A model generated the notes under the pieces. It worked only from the letters and a program-made list of their open reading frames with translations. It made no database searches and was not told the DNA's origin. From Vespula vulgaris (Eukaryota; Arthropoda; Insecta; Hymenoptera; Vespidae): a stretch of DNA of 64,000 nucleotides. Numbering within the stretch: position 1 is the first letter of the stretch; each line of letters begins with the position of its first letter. The stretch lies in NCBI RefSeq assembly GCF_905475345.1, contig NC_066586.1, positions 16,143,541-16,207,540 on the forward strand. The letters run 5' to 3'. Made by a program: the position numbers and the translations under genes. This document shows, piece after piece, positions 1 through 14,700 of this stretch.

Positions 1-1893
1 TAAACCTATTTGAGGACTCTCATCTTTTAAATGTAATCTATACGTAATGTATTTATATAACTTGTCTCTAGATGATAACATTTACAAAGATGTAAGTACA
101 TTCAACGGTTAAAAGGATTCTATAAGAATTAGATATTACTAGGGGGGAAAGAAAAAAAAAATATCATTATCATCTGTATTCCAATACGAAAATGGTAGAA
201 CTGATATTTGCAATTTTTTTTCTAATTTTTAAAATACAATTATGTTTTGTTAGAAAGGAATCGTGTACGAAGCAATGCGTTTCTTTATCAATGCAACACG
301 AGTGTTGCAACGAAATGATAAATAAGATACTATAGCATATTATTCACATCGAAGGAATATGATCATAGTATGATATTCTATCGAAGGAATCTGCAACGCG
401 ATTAGACATATAAACGGTGCTAGTTATTATTGTTTATTAAAACATTTTTATAATTGCTCTATTATATAGTATATAGGAGTCGATAAACGTTGTTACATCA
501 GAATATACATAAGTATTTAAGAATTATACGTTATATATGCTCTATATAGAGAATATAAGATTTATGTGTTAGTCTATTTACCTGGTTTGTCGCATGTATA
601 AGAACAGGTAACAAGCAAAGTTATAAACTTTCCTATGTAATTTTAATGCCATGTTCGGTGACGATTTAACAATAAGTATACACTGAATCAGCATGAACTT
701 TACAAAGAGCATCGTCGATACTTTCTCTTCGATGTACGATATATATGTAGGTTAAAATTTAATAAACGGAATTAATACTTTATAATACTACGTAAATCTT
801 ACATTTGTATTTCGTAAATTTTCTTTCATTTTATCGCCACAAATTTAACTGTTGTTGCAAGCTCGAGATTTTTAATAAAACTTTTAGATATGGTACACGC
901 GTAATAGATATATTTGACGTCTATATAACTTTTATATAAATGTAAAAATAAAGAAAAAAAAAAAATGCGGTGTTATAAAGGATTATTAATTTATTAAGTT
1001 TATCATCAGTCATGTTTGACTTGGTCGACTTTGTAATTCACTTGACACTACTTCCAGTAAGAGAAGTCAAGACGGTTATGCCAGTGGCTTTGCTAAATCA
1101 GCCAGACTGTAATTGAAAGCATTAATGTGGCTTAGAATGATAATGAATACATCGTTAAGTGCATGGGGCCGCTCGTGTTGGTGATTTCGTATATGCATAT
1201 GTACATCTGTACGTACATAGTGTTGAAATACTTTTCATCGCAGCTTTAGAATATATTATAAAAAAACACGTTGCAAATAACACGTTGAAAAATTTATTTA
1301 ATGATTTATTACGTATTACCTTGGAAAGAAAGAAAGAAAGAAAGAAAAAAAAAAAAAGAGAAATAGCAACAATAAAATATATCGACATCGTCAGCTGATC
1401 CTGCCATAAGTTTTGTCGGATGGCCTTCGTTTCCTCACACGATATCGTCCTTTGTGATATTCGAGGTGTATGCGCGTGTGTTAATTTCCGGTTGTTACAG
1501 TGAATGAGTCTAAAGAGGGGATTCGTTTCGTCTTTATGCACTGGTACAAGTGCACTCCAATGAATAAAACTAATTGAGGGGTTGCGCGTGATAACTCAAG
1601 TGTATCCTATTTTCTCGATGACGTAATTAATTTAAAAACCATTTTCTTGGCCTTTGACGTTATGGCTAACGTTTTTAAAGTGAAAGTTTAATCCGCGATT
1701 ATCGTTAATTAAGTCATAATGAATGTAGTAAGACGAGATCATCCGTTTAATTATTTTCTTCCTATATATAATACATACATACGTACGTACGTACGTACAT
1801 ACATACATACGTAGATAAATAAGAACACTGATATAACTATAATACCTTGAGAATCTTTATACGAATTTGAATATATCTTCGTACAGATTATAG
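1..1893. other. No coding exon seen; probably LRP1 intron
   Basis: AT-rich sequence ending in a splice acceptor at 1892-1893, directly before the first recognisable LRP1 exon. I found no LDLa or EGF-like cysteine pattern and no signal-peptide exon here, so the missing 5' exons of LRP1 should lie left of the window. The stretch holds an A-rich run (952-964), a GAAA-type run (1324-1360) and an alternating ACATAC/ACGT tract (about 1771-1815). Short open frames in this stretch have no supporting features. Confidence 0.6.
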
Positions 1894-2764
1894 GAAATGT
1901 CAGCCGGACGACTTCAGGTGCGGTGGCACTCATCCGGAACTTTGCATACCGAAGGAAAAAGTTTGCGATGGATATCTAGATTGTCGGAACGGAAAGGACG
2001 AAGAAAAATGTGATACGAGCGTGAAGGCACCTTGTCAGCTTGATGAATTCAGATGTAACACCACGCAAAGGTGTATAGAACATAGCGCGAGATGTAATCA
2101 CAGAGATGATTGCGGTGACAACAGCGACGAGGAACATTGCAGTAAGTGTTATAACTTCGTAAAAGTAAAAAGAAAGGAGGAAAGAAGAGATAAAAATAGA
2201 AAGAAAAGAAAAAAAGAAGAGAGTGAAAGAAGGAATACTCTCGTTTATATTTGATTTTTACTTTTCTCATAGATTTCCCTCCATGTACGGTCGACCAGTT
2301 CCGTTGCACTAATGCGCTTTGTTTGCCTTTGGTATTCCGATGCGACGGTTACTTAGATTGCACCGACGGTTCAGACGAAAAAGGTTGCTCGGTAACAGCT
2401 TGTCCTGGGCACAAATTCATGTGCCCGAAAGGTGCACCAGGCGGGAAGCCACTTTGCATTAGCAGGTCTCAGCTGTGCGATAGTAAAGTCGATTGCGAGG
2501 ATGGCGCCGACGAGGAAGCTGCTTGTTGTAAGTTTCGCAAGAGACATCGAGCTCTTGAAAAGGAATCTTTCGTTTATTTTTCTTTTTTATATCTTCTTCG
2601 TTTTATTACTTATCTTTATGTATCTTTTATAGCTACGAGTATGTGCGGGTCATTGGGCTGTGAGTACAAATGTCAACCATCCCCAACAGGAGGTGTTTGT
2701 TATTGCCCTACGGGTAGAATACTAGCGAACGACTCAAAAAGTTGCATAGGTATACTTGAAAGAG

Positions 2765-2797
<33 letters not shown>

Positions 2798-5700
2798 ACT
2801 CTACTCTTGAATAGAAATCGCTAGATCTAGAGTCATTTCCTTACTTTTATTTCGTTTCTTTCTTCAACAGATAGAAACGAATGTTTGGAATGGGGCTTTT
2901 GCGACCAACTCTGCGAAAACGTTGATGGCTCTTACACGTGCAGTTGTGCACCCGGTTACGTATTACACGGAAGCAACGAGTGTCGCGCCCAAAATATCTC
3001 TTCTTTGGAATTATTGGTTGCTCAAGATCGTGCTATTTGGAGGATGTCAGCTAACGGAGAAGATCCAAGGATCGTTGCTAACACTACCGGTGCCAGTGGC
3101 GTCGATTATCTCTATTCGAGAAATCTTTTGTTCTGGAGTGATACTAAAACGAGGAAAGTGCATTCGGAATCGTTGAACGGTAACGCGGCTACCTCTATCC
3201 TAGATATATATCTGCCTGTCTCCTGGGGTCCTGTATCGATCGCCGTTGATTGGATAGGAGAGAAGCTTTATATTGTTGATTCAGTCGTACAAAAGATCGA
3301 TGTATTTGAATTAGACAGTCGATATCACGGGATCGTACTTGGATCTAATCTTACCAGCCCCTCGGATATCGCTTTAGATCCGACCGTAGGTCTCATGTTC
3401 ATTGCCGACAGCAAACAAGTTCTGAGGGCAAATATGGATGGTACTTCGGCGTTACCGATTGTATCCGAGGCAGCATACAAGGTATCCGGTGTAACAGTTG
3501 ATACGATAGCTCGGAGAATTTATTGGTGCGATACTTTGTTAGACTATATAGAAACTGCTGATTATTATGGACGAAATAGAGTGATGGTGGTAAAAGGACC
3601 GCAAGTTCCATCACCGGTGAGACTGACATTATTTGAAAGTAAGATATATTGGACGGATAATACGAAACAGGCAATAATGAGCGTTGACAAGAAGCAAGTA
3701 GGTTATTCCATAGAAACTGTGTTCAAAGTAAGAGATGCCAAAGCTGTGAAAGCACTTCATATGTTAGCCCAGCCAATTGTTTCCAATCCTTGCGGTAATA
3801 ACAACGGTGGTTGTCAACACATGTGTATAGTCACTGCTGTGACAAATCAAGAGAATAGTTTGGGATATCGTTGTGCTTGTGACATTGGTTGGAGACTTTC
3901 GAGCGATTTGAGAAATTGTAATTTAGTTCAAGAATTTCTCATGTATTCGCAACAAAGATTTATCAAAGGTCGTGTATTGGATCCGGTGATGGAGGGCTTC
4001 AGCGACGCAATATTGCCTGTAGTATCTAGAAGAGCTAGATTCGTCGGTTTAGATTACGATGCTTACGATCAATATATATACTACAGCGATGTCTTGCAAG
4101 ACGTAATCTACAGGGTACATCAAAACGGTACTGGTCGAGAAATAGTGTTGGCGAGTCAGAACGAAGGTGTAGAAGGCTTGGCAGTGGATTGGGCCGCGAA
4201 AAATCTTTATTACATCGACTCGCGCAAAGGAACGTTGAACGTGTTGAGCACAAGAAATGTAACTTACAGGAGAACGTTGTTGAAAAATCTTAAACGACCA
4301 CGGGCCATCGTCATTCATCCGAATCACGGATATATCTTTTTCTCCGAATGGGACAGACCAGCTAATATCAGCAGAGCGCATGCCGACGGATCGAATTTAG
4401 TAGTTTTCAAAAATTTGACTTTAGGTTGGCCAAATGGTTTGGCGATCGACTTTTACAAGGATAGATTATATTGGTGCGACGCTTTACTGGATCACGTGCA
4501 ACATTCGAATCTCGACGGTACGGACGTCCGTACTGTCAATTCGAGACTAATACGACATCCATTTTCGATAGCCATACACGAACAGTGGATGTACATCACT
4601 GATTGGAGATTAGACGCTATCATTCGACTTCATAAGAAAACAGGAGAACAGGAAGCAATTCTCGTTCGCGAGCCAGCTTCCAACAGACTTTACGGCGTGA
4701 AAGTATACAGTCGCGAGGTACAGTCTGAAACATCCGAAAATCCTTGTTCCGTAAATAATGGTGGTTGCGAAAAACTCTGCTTTGCAATACCACGAAACAA
4801 TACAAATTGGTTCGCCGCTCCTCGTTTGGTTCAAGTTTGTGGTTGCCCTTACGGTGAAAAATTGCAAGACGATGGAATGACGTGTACGGCCGATCCCGAA
4901 TTGGAACCACCGGTACAAGCATGCCCTAATGCTTGGGACTTCACTTGTGCGAATCAGAGATGTATACCGCAGTCTTGGGTATGCGACGGCGAGAACGACT
5001 GTTTGGATAATAGCGACGAAATGCAAAATTGTACGAAACTAACCTGCGGTACGAACGAGTTCCAGTGTAAATCAGGTCGATGCATGCCTATGAGTTTCCG
5101 CTGCGACTCGGAGAATGATTGTGGCGATTACAGCGACGAAATTGGATGTCCAAACGTCACGTGCAGTACTAATCAGTTTGCTTGTGCAAATAACCGCTGT
5201 ATACCAGCGACATGGAAATGCGATTCTGAGAATGATTGTGGCGATAGCTCGGACGAGGGAGAATTTTGCGCAGCCAAAACCTGCTCTTACTTTCAATTTA
5301 CCTGTCCGCGATCGGGCCATTGTATCCCTCAGTCTTGGGTATGCGACGGTGACAACGATTGTTTCGACCAACAAGACGAAGCCGATTGTCCTCCCGTAAC
5401 ATGTGTCAGTACATTGTTCACCTGTGCCGATAAAAAGATGTGCATTTTGGACTCGTATAAATGCGATGGTATATCGGATTGTAACGATGGTAGCGACGAA
5501 GTTGGCTGTCCGTCATTGGCACCTGATCAATGTAATACCGATAAACAATTCCAATGCGTCAGCTCGTCGATTTGTATTCCAAGAAGTTGGTATTGCGATG
5601 GTACGGCAGATTGTCCTGACAAATCGGACGAACCTCCTACTTGCGGACAAATCGATTGTCATCCTGGCTATTTCAAGTGTCAAAACTCAAGATGCGTTTT

Positions 5701-8700
5701 CAAAGCATACATCTGTGACGGCAAAGACGATTGCGGCGATGGTTCCGACGAAGATACGACTCTACACGCTTGCGGTCCACCGGAACACAAGTGTGACTCG
5801 CAACAATGGAAATGTCCAAATATAACCAACAGATGTATTAACGTTACTAAAGTATGCGATGGCATATTCGATTGTCCTAACGGCGCGGACGAAGGAATTG
5901 GCTGTGACTTGGCCGAATGCCAACATCAGAGTGGATTATGCAGCAACACCTGCATTCGAACACCCTTAGGAGCTCAATGCTCTTGTCCACCCGGCGAAGA
6001 ACTCGATACCGATGGATACACTTGTCACGATTTGAACGAATGCGATCCACCAGGTCGTTGTTCTCAGATTTGCATAAATACCAAAGGAAGCTATCATTGT
6101 TATTGCGTCGGCGGTTATATTCTTGAGAAGGACAAGCATACTTGTAAGGCGTTGAATCACAGTGCAGCGTTTCTCATCATATCTAACAGGCACACTATAT
6201 TGATTGCCGATTTACAAGATCAAGCTCTAGAGAGAGTACCCATTAATGTAGAGAACGTTGTGGCAACGGCGAGTAACATGCACACGGGAACGATATTTTG
6301 GTCCGACATGAAGTTAAAGAAGATCTCGAGATTGGAAAGGGGTAGCGATCCGCAAGACGTTATATCAACGGGTTTGGATTTAGTGGAAGGGCTGGCATAC
6401 GATTGGATCGGTCAAAATTTATATTGGTTGGATTCAAAATTAAATACGATCGAAGTGGCAAAGGAAACCGGTGAAAAAAGAATGGTCCTCGTGAAAGAAA
6501 ACATTACTCAACCCCGTGGGATGTGTTTGGATCCAAATCCAGATGCCCGATGGTTGTTCTGGACGGATTGGGGTGAAAATCCACGTATAGAAAGAATTGG
6601 AATGGATGGTACGAATAGATCGACTATTATCAGTACCAAGATATATTGGCCTAATGGATTGGCTTTGGATATCGCCAATAAAAGAATATATTTCGCCGAC
6701 AGTAAACTAGATTTCATCGACACTTGTCTGTACGATGGTAGTAAAAGAATTCAGGTGTTAGCTAGTTCTCATTACTTATTACATCCACATTCGCTTACGT
6801 TATTCGAAGATACAATGTACTGGACTGATCGACAATTGAACAGAGTTCTGTCGGCACATAAATTTTATGGCTCGAATCCAACAGTTGTATCGCATTTGAT
6901 ATCACAACCGCTCTCTATACACGTACATCATCCGGTACTACAACCTATTTCGCTAAATCCCTGCAATCGTCCTTTTGCCAACGAAACGTGCGATCATTTG
7001 TGTCTTCTCTCTCCGAGTAATCCGTTGGGATACACGTGCAAGTGTCAAGTCGGTTTCACGTTAGTCGAAGGTTACAAATGCGTCGAAGAAGAATCGCCAT
7101 ACTTGATGGTATTACGTGGATCCCAAATCGTTGATATATCTTTAACGCCGGGCGACATGAAAACGGGTTACATCACTCCAGTCGTTGGAGTAGAAGGCGG
7201 TCGTGTTATTGATTATGACAGAAGAGATCGAATAATCTATTGGTTGCAAGGAAAGGAATCGGACGATGAAAATGGCACGATATATACCATACCTTATGGC
7301 GGTGGCAATAGAACTGAATTTCCAAATCCAGCCGGAGATTCTGGAATCGTTGGATCTCCCTCCACAATAGCATTTGATTGGCTTGGTAGAAATTTATTCA
7401 TAGGAAACCGATATGCTTCCAACATCGAGGCCATTAAAGTTGATGGAAAAACGAAATTTAGAACGATTGTGTTGGCGAATGACGGCAACAGAACATCCGT
7501 GGCAAGACCGAAATCTATGTGCGTTGATCCGATAGATGGACATATATTTTGGGTGGATGAAGGTGGTTTTGGTATACCTACGAAAATAGGAAGGGTAAAT
7601 ATGGACGGTACGAATCCGCTTGTACTCATAGACAATGTTGAAAGGCCGGTAGCTATAACAATAGATATTCCAAGTAAAACGGTTTACTTTAGTTCTCAGT
7701 ACCCAACATTTGTGATGTCCATGAACACGGATGGACAAAACGTTAGGACTATTCTTTCGACTGCCAACAATATTGCCTTGCCGAAAGCTCTAGCGGTTCA
7801 TGAATCTAAATTATATCTTCTCGATCCTCTCTTCGATAAGATCGAAAGGGTAGACCTTCCTAATGGCGATAATCCTACTACCATAATCGATAACGACTCG
7901 GAATTGAAGACCATGATTATTTATAAAAAACGTATTACTGGGATTCATCCCTGTCTCAATAACAACGGAGGCTGCGAACAGCTGTGTCTACCATCTTCGG
8001 GTGGGACCAGAGTATGTGCTTGTGGAATGGAATATCGTGAAATGAGCGATACCAGGTGTGAACCTTTTAAAACTTTCGCCGTTGTATCTCAATTGGATGT
8101 GGCGAGAGGATACAGCCTGAGAGATGCCAAGGAAGCGATGGTACCCATTGCAGGAACCGGACATCACATTCTGCACGTGGATGTTCATTATGCAAATAAT
8201 TGGATTTATTGGGTAGAATTTAATCGTGGAATATGGAATGGAATTTTCCGTGTAAGGCCAAACGGGACAGAACTTCAACAAATTATTAAACAGGGAATAG
8301 GTTCCAATGGTATCCGTGGATTGACTATAGATTGGATAGCTGGCAATTTATATTTCGCGAATGTTTTCCCGCACGATAATTACGTAGAAGTTTGCAGATT
8401 AGACGGTAGCCACAGAAAAGTCCTTATAAAGACGATGACCGATGCACCCAGAGAGCTAGCCGTTAATCCCATAAAAAGATATTTATATTGGATCGATTAC
8501 GGACAATATCCAAGAATAGGCAAAGCACTTTTAGATGGAAGTAATTCCTCGTCCATCGTTACGTCCGGTATCAGTACACCGCGCGATTTAACCGTCGATC
8601 CTGTGACTCATGATCTTTATTGGGTAGATTCTAAATTGGATACGATACAGAAGGTATCCTATACCGGTGGAAATCGTCAGATAATACGTCGAAACTTACC

Positions 8701-11700
8701 AAATCCAATGGGTGTAGCGATATATGGCGACGACGTTTATTGGGTTGACAGAAACTTAGCTACGGTCTTCAAAGCCAGTAAATATCATGGAAATAATAGC
8801 TTACCAACACCGGTTAGAACGAACTTGCAAAAGTTAAGAGATATCGCTATCTTTGATCAGAAGAATCAGCCGTCCGATTTTACGAATCCGTGTTCGGTAA
8901 CGAATGCTGGATGTGCACAGCTCTGCTTTGCTTTTCCCAATGATCGATTCGTATGTGATTGTGCCACCGGTAAACTGTTGAACGACGGTGAAACATGTGG
9001 AAATATGAACGAATATCTGGTATTTGCGACGAGAACAGAAATTAGATCGATTGGGTTGGATCCTCGTGATACGAGTCTTCCATTCAATCCAATTACTAAT
9101 TTCACGAACGTAGCTGGTATTGATTTCGATTATGCCGACAAGAAACTTTTCTTTACGGAGATTACACCATGGGCACAGATTGCATGGATGCAAGCAGAAA
9201 ATCCATCCTTAACCGACATGCATATTCTTCTGAACAAGGATATCAATCCAGAAGGTATATCGTACGATTGGACCCAAAAGAAGGTATACTGGGCTGATTA
9301 TACTAATAATAGCATCTACGCGATGAATCTCGATGGCACGGATATGGTAATGATCGCAAGAGTTAACAGGCCTAGAGCCATCGTGGTTGATCCTTGTAAC
9401 GGATCGCTGTACTTCACCGATTGGGGTCGATTCGGTACGTCTGGGAAAATTTTCCGTACTACTATGGCTGGTTCATTGAAAAAAGCCATCATCGATAAGG
9501 ATCTATTGCAACCGAGCGGACTGGCTATCGATTACGAAGAACGTATGCTTTATTGGACTGATGCTGTAAGGGAAAAAATCGAAAGATCGGATCTTAACGG
9601 AAAGAATCGTGAAGTTTTAGTTAGCGCTACGATTTATCCATTTGCCATTACTGTCTTCCGTGAACATATTTATTGGACTGATCTTCAACTTAGAGGTGTA
9701 TATCGTGCTGACAAGTATACAGGTGCCAATAAAGTAGAGTTAGTTAAACGATTGGAGTATTCGCCGAGAGACTTGTTCGTTTATTCCGGGGAAAGGCAAA
9801 TGTGTAAAGTCAATCCTTGTAACATCAAAAACGGAGGATGCGATCAATCTTGTCATCCTGGAGTTAATGGATCGGCAGAATGTAAATGCGATGATAATAG
9901 CAGGCTCGTCAACGAGGACAGAATGTGCGTTCCTAAGAACGTAACTTGCGATGCTAGTAAATTCGCTTGTAGAAATGGCCGTTGCATCTCTAGAATGTGG
10001 GCATGCGACGGAGATGATGATTGCAATGACGGTTCAGACGAGGATACCAACTATTGCTGTATGTTCTTTCTTCATTTTTTCCTTATTTTTCTAGTTGTAA
10101 TATCGATGCTCGTAAATTGATATTCTAAGTTTATCTCATATATTATTCTTATTATTATAGCTTATCACTCGTGTAGTCCGAACGAGTTCCGTTGTAACAA
10201 CGGTCGTTGCATTTTTAAGACATGGAAGTGCGATCATGAGAATGATTGTCGCGATGGTAGTGACGAAGAAGGTTGTGTATATCCACCTTGTGCTCAGGGT
10301 GAATTCACTTGTGACAATTATCGTTGCATTCCACAATCTCAAGTTTGCAATGGAATTAATGATTGCAAGGACAACGTAACATCGGACGAGACGCACGACC
10401 GTTGTCCTCAGAATACGACATGTCCTCAGAATCACTTAAAATGCGAGAAAACGAATATTTGCGTGGAACCGTATTGGCTTTGCGACGGGGACAATGATTG
10501 TGGTGATAACAGTGACGAGAATCCGTTACATTGCGCACAGAGAACTTGTCCTCCAAACAGCTTCCGTTGTCCGAATCACAGATGTATACCGGCTACTTGG
10601 TATTGCGATGGAGACGACGATTGTCTCGATGGTAGCGACGAACCGCCTGGTTATTGTCAATCCGAAGGTAGAACTTGTTTCGGAGATTTGTTTACTTGTG
10701 ACAATGGTAATTGCATTCCTAGGATATACATATGTGATGGAGACAACGATTGCTTGGACAATTCCGATGAAGACGAACGACACCAGTGTAGTAAGTGTAC
10801 AACAGCACGTTACGCTTCAAATTAAAGCATTCTTTTCCTTTGTACGACTACATCGTTCTTATTTCTATAGACGACAGAAAATGCGACGAAGAAACAGAAT
10901 TTACATGCACCGCTAACAAAGTATGGAATCGAGCTCAGTGTATTCCAAAGAAATGGTTATGCGATGGTGATCCAGATTGCGTCGATGGTGCGGATGAAAA
11001 TGTAACGTTACATCGTTGTCCAGATCCAACTCCATGCGGAGAAAATCAATTTACTTGCAACAACGGACGTTGCCTTAATCGTAGTTGGCTTTGCGATCAT
11101 GACAATGATTGCGGCGACGGTAGCGACGAAGGAAAGATGTGTAATTCTCAATATAAACAATGTTCAGGGCAAGAATTTACGTGTCAGAATTTCAAATGTA
11201 TCAGAAAACAATTCCGTTGCGACGGCCAAGATGATTGTGGTGATCATTCGGACGAAGTAGGATGTCGTAAGTATAACGATACCTGTTAAACCTTTTTTTT
11301 TTTTTATTATTTGTGGAACATTGAAATGTAAGAATGGTCTATTTTACAGCATCCAAAGCTAAAAATACTACGTGTCCAAATCCTGGAGAATTTATGTGTG
11401 CCAATGGTAACTGTATAGATCAACAATTAGTTTGTAACAAAGAACCGGATTGTGCTGACGAGAGTGACGAACCAGCGCATTGTAATGTCGATGAATGTGC
11501 ACGTCCAGAATTAAATCAATGCGGACATAGATGCATCGACACGCCAACTAGTTATTACTGCGAATGCAATCTAGGATATAAACTTTTAGATGATGGCAAA
11601 GCTTGTGTCGATATCGATGAGTGTATAGAAATGCCTCAAGTGTGCAGTCAACAATGTGAAAATACACCGGGTGGATTTTATTGTAAATGTGACGAACGTT

Positions 11701-14700
11701 GGTATGAGAGGGCTGCTGACGAGCATACTTGTAAAAGAAGAGACAGGATTGAACCTTGGGTCATATTCACTAATAAATATTACGTTAGAAATATGTCGAC
11801 GGATGCAACAAAGTACAGTCTAATGCATCAAGATCTCATTAACGTCGTTGCGTTAGACGCTGATTACACGCAAGAAATGTTATACTTTTGTGATGTGACT
11901 GCAAAGACTATATACAGGTATATTGATTGTAATTTTTAGCAATGTCTTTCTAAAACTTGAAATACAGACGATTGATTCGTTTCCTTTTACTTATAGAGCA
12001 CCTGTATCTGGTGGCAAGAAAGAACCTATCATACGTCACGATAGTCTAGGCTTAGAAGGAATTGCTATTGATTGGGTTGCAAGAAAACTTTATTGGCTCG
12101 ATCGACATGCGAAACATTTGGATGTTTCAGAGTTGGATGGTACTAATAGGAAAACTTTACAATCTGGAATAGCGGATCCAAGGGCCATTGTGGTCCATCC
12201 TGGTATTGGATTTTTGTACTTCACTTCTTGGCATTTGCAGGTAATGTATAGCTTTAAAATAGTTCTTTTTTTCTATACTGTTTTTATGAATATATTTATC
12301 TACAGGCATATATCGGAAAAATGGGCATGGATGGTAGCAACTTCACTCGAATTCTTACATGGGAAGATGATATCGCTTGGCCAAATGCTTTAACTATCGA
12401 TTACTTCACCGATCGAATATTCTGGGCTGATGCTCATTTGGATTACATAGCATTCGCTGATCTGGAAGGACATAACAGACGAATCGTTCTTTCTGGTACA
12501 GCGGTACCACACGTTTTTGCTATTACAGTGTTTGATGATTTTATATATTGGACCGATTGGAATCTCAAGGCTATCAGTAGGGCAGAGAAGTTCTCTGGTG
12601 CAAATTTGAAAGTACTACGTAATACAACGCACAGACCTTACGATATTCACATATATCATCCGTTACGACAATTACCGTATAATAATCCTTGTGCATTAAA
12701 CAACGGTGGATGTTCGCACCTTTGTCTTATCGCTCCACCAGCAAGTTCTTACTTGGTCGAAGGTTATGGTCAGCCAGGTGTAACGTCCTACAAATGTAAA
12801 TGTCCTAATCAATTCATTTTAAATAAGGATGGCAAAACTTGTGTAGCAAACTGTACCGCTGGACAACACCGTTGTGGTCCACCTGATGAAAAGTGTATAC
12901 CTTGGTTCTGGAAGTAAGTATAATTCTGCGTTTCTTTGTCTCGATTCATTCGATTATATTCTACAACGTATTGTGATTTTTCTTTCCATTAAGATGTGAC
13001 GGAGAAAAAGATTGTAAAGATGGATCAGACGAGGCTGCGAATTGTCCTCCGCGTCTGTGTCGTCCAAGTGTATTCCAATGTGCAAATGGAAATTGTACTG
13101 CTAGCGTAACGGTGTGCGATGGTGCTGATGATTGCGGAGATAAGAGCGACGAAGCAAATTGTTCGTTAGAATGTCCAGAGCTCGAATTTAAATGTAAATT
13201 CAATGGTCGTTGTATACACGATTCATGGAAGTGTGACGGAGACGCTGATTGCAACGATGGCAGCGATGAAGATCCAACTATATGTCGTAAGTATCGTAAC
13301 AGCTAATATTTTTTTTAAAATGTCATGCATCGTTTGTACGTGTATATTTTTTTTTTTTTCCTTTAATATTACGTTTAGACAACAGAGCGTGCGATCCAAA
13401 TACGGAGTTCAGCTGTAAAAACGGAAAATGTATACCAAAATTATGGATGTGCGATTTTGATAATGACTGCGGAGACGACAGCGACGAACCTGCTTATATG
13501 TGTCGACAAAGAAACTGTACTACAGGATGGCAACGTTGTCCAGGACACGCAAATTATCGATGCATACCTAAATGGCTTTTCTGCGATGGAAAAGATGATT
13601 GCCGCGATGGTTCCGACGAACTTCCCGAAAGTTGTCCAATATGTGATTCGAACATGGAATTCAAGTGTTCGAACAGTAGGTGTATACCGAAACAATGGAT
13701 GTGCGATTTTTCGGACGATTGCGGAGATGGCAGCGACGAGAGTGAAACTGTTTGCAAAGGAAAATATCGACAATGTTCCGAGTCAGAATTTAGATGCAAG
13801 AATGGAAAGTGCATTTCTTCTAGATGGAGATGCGACAGCGAGGATGATTGCGGCGATAACAGCGACGAAATAGATTGTCAACAGTACGAGTGTGAGGTGC
13901 ATAAAATAATATTTTACTTATTTTTTACTTTAAACGTTAAGATACTATTTGAACATTTTTGTGGTATAATATCGATTATGCAAACGTTCCTTATCTATAA
14001 TTTCATGTTGTAGAACTATACATTCAAATGTAATAGTGGTCATTGCATTGCTGCTTACTTGCGATGCGACGGTACGCGTGATTGTCGTGATATGAGCGAT
14101 GAAATGGGTTGTCCACCAAGATATCCTGGTGGACGATATTGTCCACAGTCACGATTCGAGTGTGACAATAATCTTTGCGTATCATTGTCCGACAAATGCG
14201 ATGGAAGTGATGATTGCGGCGATGGATCCGACGAAAATCCAGCAATGTGCGGTATGTTTGTATTCTCTGTATAAATAAGTGACAATTAATCCTTTGTCAA
14301 GATTTATCAATGATGCTGATTAATAATATCTTTATCACAGCCAACTTCAATTGCGATACTTTGAGAAGATTCCAGTGCGCAAATCACAGATGTATCGCTA
14401 GATATCAATTATGCGACGGAATTGACAATTGCGGGGATGGTTCGGATGAAAATAATATGACGATGTGCGCTACTAGAATGCGTCCTTGCGATCCAATCGT
14501 AGAGTATCAATGTGCAACTAAGAAGTGTATAGAGCGAACAAAATTATGCGACTTTGCCGATGATTGTGGAGATTCATCGGATGAATTGGGATGTCGTAAG
14601 TTATGTTATATACGTAAAATTATCTTTCTTTTAATAATTTGAATAATTACCAATTTTTTATTCAATTTAAAATGTACATAAAATTATTTGTTTAGATCAC

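Noticed and set aside
1155..1541. 128-codon minus-strand frame with a hydrophobic stretch
   Set aside because: The hydrophobic part comes from a GAAA/AAAG run on the other strand, and it lies in the presumed LRP1 intron with no homology that I recognise.
2021..2254. Short LDLa-containing frame as a separate gene
   Set aside because: It is an LRP1 exon read past its donor site at 2142; splicing to 2273 restores the phase.
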